64,000 bases of DNA, taken from NCBI GenBank assembly GCA_964510855.1, contig CAZEDB010000001.1:74978-138977 (forward strand), in the 5' to 3' direction. The translations under genes were made by a program, and so were the position numbers. This document shows positions 41,371 to 50,151 of this stretch, one piece after another (positions within the stretch are counted from its first letter, which is position 1; each line of letters opens with the position of its first letter). The DNA is from UBA8828 sp964510855. Its GTDB lineage: Bacteria > Verrucomicrobiota > Verrucomicrobiia > Opitutales > UBA953. The notes beneath the pieces were generated by a model. It made no database searches, was not told the DNA's origin, and was given only the letters and a program-made list of their open reading frames with translations.

Positions 41371-42627
41371 GTGTCCCCCGAGACTCCATTTTTAAATCGC
41401 AGCCTAGCACAACAGCTTGCCGACACCTTTGGCACGCCCTGCTATGTTTATTCACAAACCCGATTAGAGGAACAAGCTCGGCACATGCTGGCATTTCCAG
41501 CTGCCTATGGTCTGACGGTTCGCTTTGCTATGAAGGCAAGCCCCTCGGCTGCTCTCCTAAAAATTTTCCAAAAGCAAGGTCTCGCTATTGACGCTTCTTC
41601 AGGATGGGAAGTCCGCCGGGCTCTTAGGGTGGGCTTTAAGCCCAACGCAATTTCACTTTCAACCCAGCAACTCCCTGACGACCTGGCGGAGTTATTAGAT
41701 CTCGGCATCGAGGTTAACGCCTGTTCGCTCGCTCAAGTCCAACGTCTAGGCGAAGCGCGCCCTGGTCGTTCCATTGGTTTACGATTTAATCCTGGCAAGG
41801 GCTCAGGCGGTAACGGCAAAACCAATGTCGGTGGGTCAGACTCGTCCTTCGGTATTTGGTATGAGCAAGCCGACGAGGCCAAAAAAATTGCTGCTGCCCA
41901 TCAACTTAAAGTGGTGCGCATTCACACCCATATTGGTTCAGGCAGCGACCCCGCGGTTTGGCAGGCTGTTTCTGAATCGAGCCTCGCCTTGGTTGAGCGT
42001 TTTCCTGAAGTCACCATCCTTAATCTCGGAGGCGGCTATAAAGTTGCGCGCGTTACTGGTGAAAAAACCAGCGACCCTGCAGTCATTGGTATCCCTGTGC
42101 GCGAAGCCTTTGTTAAATTCGCCGAGCGGACGGGGAGAAAATTAAAACTCGAAATTGAACCCGGCACTTTCTTGGTGGCGAATGCCGGAGCGGTATTGGC
42201 GCGGGTGGTCGACCGCGTCACCACCGATCAACGCTGCTTCTTAAAACTCGATACCGGGATGACGGAGTTACTGCGCCCCTCTCTCTACGGGTCACAACAC
42301 CCTATCACGATTTGGCCCGCCCAAGATAAAGGTAATGAGTCGGTGGTGGTGGTCGGTCACTGCTGCGAGTCCGGTGATTTACTCACGTGTGCTCCCGGAG
42401 AATCAGAAACCTTAGCGCCACGCCAACTACCCGTGGCCGCAGCGGGTGATTTAGTTGTGATTGGTGGGGCAGGGGCCTACGCCGCCGCCATGAGTGCAAA
42501 AAACTACAACTCTTTCCCAGAGGCACCGGAAATTCTCCTCGATCAAAAACAACAGCCCCACCTGATACGCCGCCGCCAGACACTCGACCAAATGTTGGCG
42601 AATGAAATGATTCCTGAGGGGATTTAA
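41371..42627 (+). CDS. lysA: Diaminopimelate decarboxylase
   Basis: LysA makes lysine from meso-diaminopimelate using PLP. The 418-residue protein has the Schiff-base lysine K55 (RFAMKASPS), HIGSGSDP, the LNLGGGYKV glycine loop, the CCESGDLL motif and the final GAYAAAMSAKNYN substrate-binding stretch. It starts at GTG 41371 with no clear Shine-Dalgarno site. A PLP enzyme gene follows after 2 bases. A related decarboxylase specificity cannot be fully excluded. Confidence 0.88.
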   Translation: MSPETPFLNRSLAQQLADTFGTPCYVYSQTRLEEQARHMLAFPAAYGLTVRFAMKASPSAALLKIFQKQGLAIDASSGWEVRRALRVGFKPNAISLSTQQLPDDLAELLDLGIEVNACSLAQVQRLGEARPGRSIGLRFNPGKGSGGNGKTNVGGSDSSFGIWYEQADEAKKIAAAHQLKVVRIHTHIGSGSDPAVWQAVSESSLALVERFPEVTILNLGGGYKVARVTGEKTSDPAVIGIPVREAFVKFAERTGRKLKLEIEPGTFLVANAGAVLARVVDRVTTDQRCFLKLDTGMTELLRPSLYGSQHPITIWPAQDKGNESVVVVGHCCESGDLLTCAPGESETLAPRQLPVAAAGDLVVIGGAGAYAAAMSAKNYNSFPEAPEILLDQKQQPHLIRRRQTLDQMLANEMIPEGI

Positions 42628-42629
42628 GT

Positions 42630-44090
42630 ATGAAGCCTCAAGCACCCTTTCCCCTGGGTGAGGTTTTGCCCTCTTACCCTCACGGTACAGTTTTATCCCT
42701 GCCCACCTTAGCTGATGTTATCGGTTATGAGCGTCACGACGCGGCAACTTGGGCTACGATCCGCGCTGGCTACCCACGCTTTGTCCTTAATGACTTAGTC
42801 AAAGCGTGCCGTGATCAAGCGGCAGATAAGTTGGGTTACAACCGATTACAATCGCTCGCCCTGCATTCTCTTAAAGGTGCGAAGCAGGCCATTGCTTTAG
42901 CGAAACCTGCCCAGGCTCGCTGTCATGATATGGGCTCATGGTCGCTCCTCGAAGTAGATCCTGCGTCGTTTGAGCGTACCTCAAAAATAATTCAACATGC
43001 GGGCCTTCGTCTCGCCTCTCGCGCCGCTGAGGCCTGGCTGACTAAGTTGCTTTTAAAAGAAATTAAAACGGTTGAGCCCTTGCTTCTGCCTTGGGTTAAG
43101 CCTGCAGGTTTAGATGATTTAAAGTTAACGCCCTCGGGGATGAACGCAGTAGCGGCTGCCATTGAAGCCGTTAGGCAAGTGCAACGCCCTCATCATCGCC
43201 GCGTCTGGCTTCAACTGGGTTGGCTTTATGTAGACTCCTCCGAGTTGCTGCGCAAAACCCTCCCGGCCGATGAAACTCTGGTGGTGCTTGATGATGTCGC
43301 TGATCTAACTGCCCTTGAGCACTTCTTTACCGCACACCAAGGAAAAATTGCCGGGGTGCTGGCCGAGTTGCCCAACAATCCTGGGTTAGCTTCACCTCAA
43401 CTTGCGCACCTTAAAAAGTTAGCCCAAGCCGAGGGGGCTTTATTAATTTTAGATCCCTCCTCGAGTGGCTTGGTCAATGTTGACCTCATGCCTTATGCAG
43501 ATGTCCTCGTTACTAGCCTCACCAAATATTCAGGGCACCGAGGTGATGTGATGATGGGTTTAATTGTGGTGCATCCACAAGGCGCTCACGCTTCAGCCCT
43601 GCGCAAGGTTGCCTTTGATTGGGTCGGACCGGTCGCCCCTGGAGATGCTTTAGTACTCGCCGAGCAGTTGCCTGCCATGGAGGCGGTGGCAGCGGTACAA
43701 AATAAAAACGCCCAACAACTCGCCGCCTTTTTGCTGCAACACCCAGCAGTTGCTCGAGTTCTAGTTGCTGATCAAGGACCCACCGCTGCGGCCTACGCAC
43801 AAGTTGCCCGCGGCCCGAATCAGCCTGGCTCACTCATCACCTTTGAACTCAAAGGTGACCTGGCTTCATTCTATAACGCGGTTGATTTAGTAAAGGGCCC
43901 GAGCTTCGGACTCGATTTCACCCTCCTCGCCCCCTTCCTCTGGCTTTCCCATTTTGAATGGGTTACCCAAGAAGCCGGCCGCGCCCGTATTCGTCGGGCG
44001 GGATTATCACCGGATTTAATTCGCCTGTCTGTAGGCACAGAAGACGTAGCTTGGATTCAAGCTCGTCTTAGTGCGGCCCTAGAGGCCTGA
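42630..44090 (+). CDS. Cys/Met-metabolism PLP-dependent enzyme (cystathionine gamma-synthase-like), divergent
   Basis: The 486-residue protein has a fold-type I PLP core: LVVLDDVADL, LPNNPGLASPQLAHLKKLA, LILDPSSSGLVN, and the Schiff-base lysine K299 in TSLTKYSGHRGDVMMG, as in Cys/Met-metabolism enzymes. The N-terminal 170 residues are unusual for the family and longer than normal (typical total about 390). Substrate is unknown. It is only 2 bases after lysA, so the two are co-expressed; this could link aspartate-family metabolism or wall precursor chemistry. Confidence 0.78.
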   Translation: MKPQAPFPLGEVLPSYPHGTVLSLPTLADVIGYERHDAATWATIRAGYPRFVLNDLVKACRDQAADKLGYNRLQSLALHSLKGAKQAIALAKPAQARCHDMGSWSLLEVDPASFERTSKIIQHAGLRLASRAAEAWLTKLLLKEIKTVEPLLLPWVKPAGLDDLKLTPSGMNAVAAAIEAVRQVQRPHHRRVWLQLGWLYVDSSELLRKTLPADETLVVLDDVADLTALEHFFTAHQGKIAGVLAELPNNPGLASPQLAHLKKLAQAEGALLILDPSSSGLVNVDLMPYADVLVTSLTKYSGHRGDVMMGLIVVHPQGAHASALRKVAFDWVGPVAPGDALVLAEQLPAMEAVAAVQNKNAQQLAAFLLQHPAVARVLVADQGPTAAAYAQVARGPNQPGSLITFELKGDLASFYNAVDLVKGPSFGLDFTLLAPFLWLSHFEWVTQEAGRARIRRAGLSPDLIRLSVGTEDVAWIQARLSAALEA

Positions 44091-44113
44091 CCTGCCATTA
44101 GCCGACAGGTCAG
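44087..44113. terminator. Possible shared hairpin between convergent genes
   Basis: CTGACCTG (44087-44094) and CAGGTCAG (44106-44113) form a perfect 8-bp stem with an 11-base loop, starting in the stop codon of the PLP enzyme gene. No T-run follows on either strand, so termination is only a guess. Confidence 0.35.
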
Positions 44114-44128
44114 ACCCAGGCGCCGTCC

Positions 44129-44539
44129 TTAACCTTCTTCCGATTCGTCCGACTCGGGAGCCTTACCGTTTTTACGGGCCTTCTCCATTCGTGCTTTGAA
44201 GGCCGCCTTTTCTTTTTCTACCAAGGCGACGGAGGCGGGATCTGCCTCCTTCATAGCCGCTTCCTGGAGTTTTCGATGGGCGGCTTCCGAGGCCTCCGCT
44301 TTTTCTCGCATCGACTTGTAATCGAGGAAGAGCTTTCGGACTTGGGCACGATCGGCTTTAGCCTGCTCCGAAGCGACAAGCACTTCAGGCTTTGCAGCTG
44401 CGGCGCGGCGGGCGGTGGTGAGGCGCTCGCGTTCATCAGCATTCAGCTCTACAGCGTAAGCTTGGGGCAGGGCGGTGAGGGCCGCGAGTAAGAGCGCGAC
44501 CACGATGGGGGTTCGGGGGGTGAGCATGTTTGTATTCAT
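44129..44539 (-). CDS. Small exported coiled-coil protein, unknown function
   Basis: The 136-residue protein has a clear signal peptide (about residues 8-29, ending QAYA) and a mature part made of charged helix rich in Ala, Glu and Lys, with an acidic tail (ESDESEEG). I recognise no family. An in-frame ATG at 44527 is an alternative start. It is divergent from the aquaporin-like gene across 65 bases that contain a large inverted repeat. Confidence 0.7.
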   Translation of the reverse strand: MNTNMLTPRTPIVVALLLAALTALPQAYAVELNADERERLTTARRAAAAKPEVLVASEQAKADRAQVRKLFLDYKSMREKAEASEAAHRKLQEAAMKEADPASVALVEKEKAAFKARMEKARKNGKAPESDESEEG

Positions 44540-44596
44540 GGGAACGGGCTTGAGAAAATCCTAGTCAGGCACAGTCTCAAGTTCCCCCAAGTGGGG
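44540..44596. promoter_or_regulatory. Nested inverted repeats in the divergent promoter region of the aquaporin-like gene
   Basis: CTTGAGA (44549-44555) pairs with TCTCAAG (44575-44581), and outer GGGAAC (44540-44545) with GTTCCC (44581-44586). A second small hairpin CCCC-AAGT-GGGG (44585-44596) ends 8 bases before ATG 44605. It could be an operator or a leader-RNA structure. Confidence 0.4.
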
Positions 44597-44604
44597 TTCA
44601 TTCT

Positions 44605-45294
44605 ATGGGCCGAATCCTCTCTGAGTTTCTAGGTACTTTCCTGCTGATTAGTACATTACTGCTGGCGCCAAGCCGCTTAGCGGTCGCTGCAACCTTGGCG
44701 GCCTGCCTCTGGATTTTTTCTCATCAGCCCCATGGAGCGTTTAATCCTACAGCCACTTTTGTTTTCGCGCTACGCCGCCGGCTAAGTTGGGTTTGGGCCG
44801 GAGGCTTAATACTCGTGCAGCTTTTTGCTGCCGTGGCTGCGGCACTTTTTACCGCTCTCCTTGTGGGTCATAATCCAGGGCGCCTCGCACCCGATGCGCC
44901 TAGCCCCATACCCTCTGCCTGGTTAAGTTCGCTCTCGGTCGAATTTCTGGGCACCGCCCTCCTTTGTCTCCTGCTTTTGGCGGCCTTCACCTCACGTCGT
45001 CATGCCGGCAGCACGTTAGCTCCCCTTCTGGTTGGAGTGGGATTTTTTAGTTTGCTGGAAATGTTTGGCAACTGGTCGACATTTTTTAACCCCGCAGCCT
45101 TGCTGGCTTGGGGCTTGCACGATGCGTTTTCAGCGCTGCGGGCGGATGAAGTTGGACCCGCTCTATTGGGCGAAGCGGAGCGGCTTGGCCATTTCTTGCC
45201 CTGGGCAATCTTGGTTGTCGCCTTCCAAATTTTAGGAGCCCTTGTGGGCTGGGGCTTATTTAAGGTCTTTTATCCTGAAGAAAAGTCGGCCTAA
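44605..45294 (+). CDS. Aquaporin/MIP-family-like channel
   Basis: The 229-residue membrane protein starts SEFLGTFLL and repeats SVEFLGTALL near residue 111, the internal duplication of MIP channels. The two pore motifs are NPT (47-49, in AFNPTATF) and NPA (162-164, in FFNPAALL); the first is usually NPA. About six membrane helices are visible. It may pass water or small solutes; selectivity cannot be read. Divergent from the exported coiled-coil gene. Confidence 0.8.
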   Translation: MGRILSEFLGTFLLISTLLLAPSRLAVAATLAACLWIFSHQPHGAFNPTATFVFALRRRLSWVWAGGLILVQLFAAVAAALFTALLVGHNPGRLAPDAPSPIPSAWLSSLSVEFLGTALLCLLLLAAFTSRRHAGSTLAPLLVGVGFFSLLEMFGNWSTFFNPAALLAWGLHDAFSALRADEVGPALLGEAERLGHFLPWAILVVAFQILGALVGWGLFKVFYPEEKSA

Positions 45295-45344
45295 AGCTTA
45301 GCATCCACGCTTGCGGGCGGCAAACCACCCCTCAAGGTGCAGTT

Positions 45345-45761
45345 ATGGATATCCTGACAAAAGTTCACAAACACTACGGCTCGCTCATCTTATTGTTGGT
45401 TTTAATCGGCTTTCTCTTCGCCGCTTTCAGCCGACCCCGCGTCGTCTACCAGCGCATCGTCGCGGTATTAGTCGATATCAACGTCGTGATCGGTTTAATC
45501 ACCCTCTTCTGGGTAACGGTGCGCCCTGTGTCCTGGTTCCACCTCATCTTTGCGTTAGCAGCAGTGGGATTACTCCATGCCTCTGCTAAGTCAGCCGAGC
45601 GGGGTAAGGTAACCATTTGCTGGGGCCTCGCCTTCTTGCTCTTGATTGCAACCTGGGCGACCAACGCTTCTTGGGGTCCTGATGTTTTCAAAACCAACTG
45701 GCTGATTCTTCCTGCAGCTTCTGAAGTGGCACCTGTGCCCCCTCCGACCCCCGGCGGTTAA
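45345..45761 (+). CDS. Small membrane protein of unknown function
   Basis: The 138-residue protein has four predicted membrane segments (about 13-29, 38-58, 64-80, 89-107) and a proline-rich tail (PVPPPTPGG). I recognise no family. It lies between the aquaporin-like gene (50 bases upstream) and the exporter operon on the same strand. The length, membrane pattern and lack of competing genes support it being real. Confidence 0.68.
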   Translation: MDILTKVHKHYGSLILLLVLIGFLFAAFSRPRVVYQRIVAVLVDINVVIGLITLFWVTVRPVSWFHLIFALAAVGLLHASAKSAERGKVTICWGLAFLLLIATWATNASWGPDVFKTNWLILPAASEVAPVPPPTPGG

Positions 45762-45790
45762 GTTAGCTAGTTTTAACGACCGTTTGACTT

Positions 45791-45810
45791 CAGGGACTAA
45801 TCCGTCCCTG
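45791..45810. terminator. Hairpin upstream of the exporter operon
   Basis: CAGGGAC, loop TAATCC and GTCCCTG form a perfect 7-bp stem in the 165-base spacer between the small membrane protein and the ABC permease gene. No T-run follows, so it may be a weak terminator or a leader structure. Confidence 0.35.
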
Positions 45811-45926
45811 CTGGTCTATGCCTACGGTTAAGACACCTTCAGATATGCGCGCTAGCGCCCGATGCCTTGTTCGATAGTTTAGTTCAACACGCCGTCACCG
45901 GCCTGCGTCCTCTAACTAGTTAATCC

Positions 45927-47117
45927 ATGCTCCGACTCGCCCTCAACATGCTCTTTGGCGACCGCGCCAAGCTTGCCATGCTTTTAGTGGGCTTAAGCTT
46001 CTCTGCCCTCCTCATGGCCCAGCAAAGCTCGGTCTTCTTTGGTATCATGAGTTGGACCTATACGCCGATGGTTAATATCCAGGCGCCAATTTGGGTAAGT
46101 GATCCTCAGGTCGAACAAGTGAATGATGCCCAACCCATGCGCGATACCGACGTTACGCGCGTGCGTTCTATTGATGGGGTTTCTTGGGCCGCCCCCCTCC
46201 ACTCGTCGATTCTTCAAGCGCGCTTACCGAACGGACAATTTAAACTCATCTCATTAATAGGTATTGATAGTGATACCTTCGCTGGTGCCCCAGCCGTCAT
46301 GACCGTGGGGCGAATTGAAGACCTGCGCCTACCCAATACCGTTATCATTGATGAGTGGGGCGCTAATTTATTAGGGCGTGAAGTTGTCCAAGCCGACGGA
46401 ACCCTTAAACGCATTCCCCTCGCCCCTGGTGACACCTTCGAACTCAATGATACCGAAGCGCGCATCGTCGGGGTTTGCCGAGTAAAGCGAGCATTTACTG
46501 GCGGGCCTTTTGTGTACACCACTTACGATCGCGCTAAAACCTATACCGCAGGTGTGCGTCGCACTTTAAGTTATATTTTAGTAGAGCCCAGAGATGATAT
46601 CACCATCGAGGCGCTTTGTGCCCGGATCGAAAATGAGACCGGATTGAGGGCGTGGACGTCGGATACCAATCTTTGGGGCTGGGGCGAGCGTAGCCTTGCC
46701 CGCAGCACCTTCTGGTGGTTCTGGCGTAACACCGGTATTCCTTTTTCCTTCGGCACCGCCGTCCTGCTTGGTCTCTTCGTCGGCATCGCCATCTCGGGCC
46801 AAACCTTTTATTCCTTCGTGCTAGAAAACTTGCGCTACTTCGCCGCCCTCAAAGCCATGGGGGCTAACAACATGGTCTTAGCACGCATGCTTTTACTCCA
46901 AGCCACCACCGCGGGTTTACTAGGCTTTGGGCTCGGCGTAGGCATGGCTCAAACCATTGGAAGGGCTATGATTGAAAAAGGGATGCCGCCCTTCGTCATG
47001 TACCCGCAAATCCTCGTCGCCACCCTGGTATTGGTATTGGGCATCAGTCTGTGCTCAGCTCTCATTGGTATGGCCAAGGTGGCGCGCGTTGACCCCGCTT
47101 CTGTATTCCGTGCCTAA
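45927..47117 (+). CDS. FtsX/DevC-type ABC transporter permease
   Basis: The 396-residue permease has one N-terminal membrane helix, a large periplasmic domain (about 45-270), and three C-terminal helices, the layout of DevC/MacB-like FtsX-family permeases. The C-terminal helix-loop has ALKAMGANNMVLARML, the typical ATPase-contact coupling segment, and the end is KVARVDPASVFRA. It heads an operon with ATPase, adaptor and outer-membrane genes. The ATPase gene overlaps its stop by 8 bases. Confidence 0.88.
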   Translation: MLRLALNMLFGDRAKLAMLLVGLSFSALLMAQQSSVFFGIMSWTYTPMVNIQAPIWVSDPQVEQVNDAQPMRDTDVTRVRSIDGVSWAAPLHSSILQARLPNGQFKLISLIGIDSDTFAGAPAVMTVGRIEDLRLPNTVIIDEWGANLLGREVVQADGTLKRIPLAPGDTFELNDTEARIVGVCRVKRAFTGGPFVYTTYDRAKTYTAGVRRTLSYILVEPRDDITIEALCARIENETGLRAWTSDTNLWGWGERSLARSTFWWFWRNTGIPFSFGTAVLLGLFVGIAISGQTFYSFVLENLRYFAALKAMGANNMVLARMLLLQATTAGLLGFGLGVGMAQTIGRAMIEKGMPPFVMYPQILVATLVLVLGISLCSALIGMAKVARVDPASVFRA

Positions 47118-47835
47118 CTCTCCCTCCATTGCTTTGCGTGTTCACGGCGTCGACAAAGCGTTCGGCGAAGGTGAAACCCGCGTGGCTGCGCTCAAGCAAG
47201 CAGACTTTGAGGCCTATGCGGGCGAACTCATTATGCTCGTGGGGCCTTCGGGTTGCGGCAAAACCACCTTGCTCTCAGTTATTGCTGGCACGCTTTCCGC
47301 CGATGCAGGCGAGATTGAAGTTTTTGGTCAACGGCTCGATGGCTTAAGTCAGGCCGAGCTCACCGCTTTCCGCCGCCGCAACTTAGGTTTTGTTTTTCAA
47401 TCCTTTAATCTCATTCCCACTTTAACCGTAAGGGAGAATGTTATGATTCCGTTGCTCATTCAGGGCGTAGGGCGTGCCGAGGCCGAGGCGCGCGCCGGAG
47501 CCATTTTGAGTTTGGTTGGTCTTGAAGGGCGTGAAGAAGGTTCGCCCACGGCGCTTTCGGGCGGCCAACAACAACGCGTAGCCATTGCCCGTGCCTTGGT
47601 ACACGGTCCACGCCTCTTAATTTGCGATGAGCCCACCTCAGCTCTCGATAAAGACACCGGAGGTAAAGTCATGGCGATGATTCGTGATTTATCCCGCGCA
47701 CCTGATCGCTGTGTCGTGGTTGTAACTCACGACCACCGTATTTTCCGCTTTGCCGATCGTATTGCCGAAATGGAAGACGGTCGGATTCGTCGGGTCACCA
47801 GCGATCCCGCTTCCCTCGACCTTCCTCTCCATTAA
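47110..47835 (+). CDS. ABC transporter ATPase (LolD/MacB/DevA-like)
   Basis: This 241-residue ATPase energises the adjacent permease. Walker A is GPSGCGKT at 45-52, signature LSGGQQQR at 149-156, and Walker B LLICDEP at 169-175, with SALD after. I chose GTG 47110, which overlaps the permease stop by 8 bases; the frame is open to 46972, but that part lies inside the permease gene. It closely follows LolD/DevA length and motif spacing. Confidence 0.92.
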   Translation: MPNSPSIALRVHGVDKAFGEGETRVAALKQADFEAYAGELIMLVGPSGCGKTTLLSVIAGTLSADAGEIEVFGQRLDGLSQAELTAFRRRNLGFVFQSFNLIPTLTVRENVMIPLLIQGVGRAEAEARAGAILSLVGLEGREEGSPTALSGGQQQRVAIARALVHGPRLLICDEPTSALDKDTGGKVMAMIRDLSRAPDRCVVVVTHDHRIFRFADRIAEMEDGRIRRVTSDPASLDLPLH

Positions 47836-47847
47836 TTTTATAAAAAC

Positions 47848-48729
47848 ATGAAACGTCCACCCTTCCGCCTTTTACTTGCGCTTATCGCCTTGGTCGGTGC
47901 TGCCGCCGCCGTGCAACTGGCCTTAAAGGCCAACGAAAAACCCGCCGCTACTCCCCCGCCTTATCAACCTGCTAAGCGTGATCGCGATGGGCTTCTTTCG
48001 GCTGCAGGTTTAGTCGAAGCCGTAGCAGAAAACACTTTAATCGGTGCGCCCTTTAGTGGTCTTGTGGCGGAAGTTCCGGCCAAGATTGGTAGCCAAGTAA
48101 AAATCGGCGATCCTTTGGTGGTTTTAGATACGCGTGAACTTCGTCCAGCCGCAGCCGCTGCTTTAGCCGCGGCCGAGCGCGCGGAAGATGCGGCCCGTCG
48201 AGCACGTTCGGTTGCGGGTACGGGCGCCCTCTCTGAGCGAGCCATTCTTGATGCTGAATTAATTGCCCGTGAAGCTCGCGCCCGTTCCGATCTAGCAACT
48301 GCTCAACTCGAACGCGCTACCTTACGTTCGCCTATCGAAGGTACGGTGCTGCAAGTTTCGGTTAGGGCCGGTGAATTTGTGACCGCCGGAGGCAAGCCCT
48401 CCATCGTGGTTGGTGATATTTCGCGGCTACAAATTCGCTGCGATATTGATGAACAAATGGCGCCGCGGATGCGCGAAAATCTTCCGGCACGGGGCTACCT
48501 TAAAGGCGAAGGCAATCGCGAAGACGCTGAAGCTCGGGCCATTCCTCTACGCTTCATTCGTATCGATCCTTTTGTTATTCCTAAAGCTTCGCTTACCGGC
48601 GTGAGCACCGAGCGGGTTGATACCCGAGTGCTTCAGGTCATTTACCAATTTGATCGTCCAGCCGACCGCCCCATCTTTGTGGGCCAGCAGATGGATGTGT
48701 ACATTGATACTTCTCCCGATGCCAAGTAA
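47848..48729 (+). CDS. HlyD-family periplasmic adaptor of a tripartite exporter
   Basis: The 293-residue protein has one N-terminal membrane anchor (about 7-24), a lipoyl half-motif (APFSGLVAEVPAKIGSQVKIGDPLVVLD), a short alpha-hairpin, the second half-motif (LRSPIEGTVLQVSVRAGEF), and a beta-barrel. This is the membrane-fusion adaptor that links the inner-membrane ABC transporter with an outer-membrane channel. The hairpin is short, as in DevB/MacA-like adaptors. It overlaps the channel gene by 11 bases. Confidence 0.88.
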   Translation: MKRPPFRLLLALIALVGAAAAVQLALKANEKPAATPPPYQPAKRDRDGLLSAAGLVEAVAENTLIGAPFSGLVAEVPAKIGSQVKIGDPLVVLDTRELRPAAAAALAAAERAEDAARRARSVAGTGALSERAILDAELIAREARARSDLATAQLERATLRSPIEGTVLQVSVRAGEFVTAGGKPSIVVGDISRLQIRCDIDEQMAPRMRENLPARGYLKGEGNREDAEARAIPLRFIRIDPFVIPKASLTGVSTERVDTRVLQVIYQFDRPADRPIFVGQQMDVYIDTSPDAK

Positions 48730-50125
48730 GGTACTATTCATCGCAGTCTTACTTGTAGGCTGCGCTTCAGGCGATTCGCCTTCCCGGGCTGACCTGGCCC
48801 CGAAGTTAGATTCGACCTCCTTCACCACCCCTGGAGGCACGCGGGCGGCCGCGGCTTGGTGGCAGGCCTTTGCCGACCCAGCTCTCAATCAACTTATTGC
48901 CCAAGCTTTACAAAAAAACCCTGACTTATCCGCGGCGGCTGCGCGGGTGCGTGAATCCCGCGCTTTACTTATTGCCGTCGATGCTGACCTCTTGCCCCGG
49001 CTTGATGCCCAACTGGCTTTGGCTTCGCAACGGATGTCGAATCAGACCGGACAAAACTTTCCCGGTATGCCTCGTCGTACCAACGTTGGTTCTGCCGCTG
49101 TTCAACTAACTTGGGAAGTCGACCTCTGGGGTGCAGTTTCCGATCGGGCGCAAGCTGCCTTAGCCGATGCTGAAGCCGCAGCGTTTCGTGCTGCTGCGGT
49201 TGAGGTGGCACTCGCCGCTCAAGTCACTCGTACCTGGTTTGCTGTCCGCCTCGCCCGTGAAGAACTCGCCTGCCTCCGTGCCGACTTTGCCTCCCGCATG
49301 ACGGAAATGAATTTAGTAACGTTACGGGCTCAGGCCGGAATCGATGACGATGATATGCTCTCCTCGGCACGTCTTGCTGCCGCTCAAGCCAAGGCCGACG
49401 AACTCGATGCCACGCGTCGTCTGGGTGCACTAGAAAATGCCCTCAGAGTTTTAATTGATCAGCCGATGGGACAACCCTTACCCGAAACCGTGCATGATAC
49501 CGAAGGTGCCACTGCGCCTTTAATTGTTAAGGTCCCCAATTTTGGCGCAGGAATTGCGAGCGAACTGCTCTTAGCTCGCCCAGATTTGCGTGCCGCTTCA
49601 CGCACCTTTGATGCTACTTTAGCCCGGGAAGGTTCTGCCCAGGCAGATTTTTATCCCCGCTTTATGTTGGTAGGCGATGCAGGTTGGGCAGCAGATCCTG
49701 CTTCACGCATTGGCAAAACCGGTTCCGGATTTTGGAGTCTCATGCCTACGGTGACCTTACCTATTTTTGAGGGTCAACGAAACCAGTCGGCTTTAGAAGC
49801 TGCCCGCGCCCGAGCTGAAATTGCTGCGGCTGATTGGCGCAAGGCGGTGCTTAATGCCTTTAGAGAAGTTGACGATGCGCTGATTGATTTACGTGACATT
49901 GCGCAACAAGAAGAGCTGGCTGAGAAAGTCCTCACTGCGGTTAAAGATCGTTTAAAAAATGCTGAAGTCCGGGCTCAAGCCGGCCTTGCTAATGGGAGCG
50001 AAGTTGAAGCTGCCCGTCGTGACCTCTACCTCGCCCGACGCACCCTTGCAGGTTATGCGTGGGAACGTCGACAGGCTGCGGTACGTCTTGCCGCCGCCAC
50101 TGGCGGTGGTTTCACGCTCGAGTAA
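48719..50125 (+). CDS. TolC/NodT-family outer-membrane lipoprotein channel
   Basis: From ATG 48719 the 468-residue protein has a lipoprotein signal (LLVGC, lipid-anchored Cys near residue 15) and two repeats of the outer-membrane efflux protein fold; typical features are WWQAFADPALNQLIAQAL, the VQLTWEVDLWGAV stretch, and the second repeat with RPDLRAASR and TLPIFEGQRN. It forms the exit duct for the ABC-driven exporter. The start overlaps the adaptor gene end by 11 bases. The cargo is unknown. Confidence 0.9.
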   Translation: MPSKVLFIAVLLVGCASGDSPSRADLAPKLDSTSFTTPGGTRAAAAWWQAFADPALNQLIAQALQKNPDLSAAAARVRESRALLIAVDADLLPRLDAQLALASQRMSNQTGQNFPGMPRRTNVGSAAVQLTWEVDLWGAVSDRAQAALADAEAAAFRAAAVEVALAAQVTRTWFAVRLAREELACLRADFASRMTEMNLVTLRAQAGIDDDDMLSSARLAAAQAKADELDATRRLGALENALRVLIDQPMGQPLPETVHDTEGATAPLIVKVPNFGAGIASELLLARPDLRAASRTFDATLAREGSAQADFYPRFMLVGDAGWAADPASRIGKTGSGFWSLMPTVTLPIFEGQRNQSALEAARARAEIAAADWRKAVLNAFREVDDALIDLRDIAQQEELAEKVLTAVKDRLKNAEVRAQAGLANGSEVEAARRDLYLARRTLAGYAWERRQAAVRLAAATGGGFTLE

Positions 50126-50151
50126 GCCGAGCCTAGTTTAACCTTTAATCC

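Noticed and set aside
46972..47109. N-terminal extension of the ABC ATPase
   Set aside because: Lies inside the permease gene; the ATPase fold begins right after GTG 47110.
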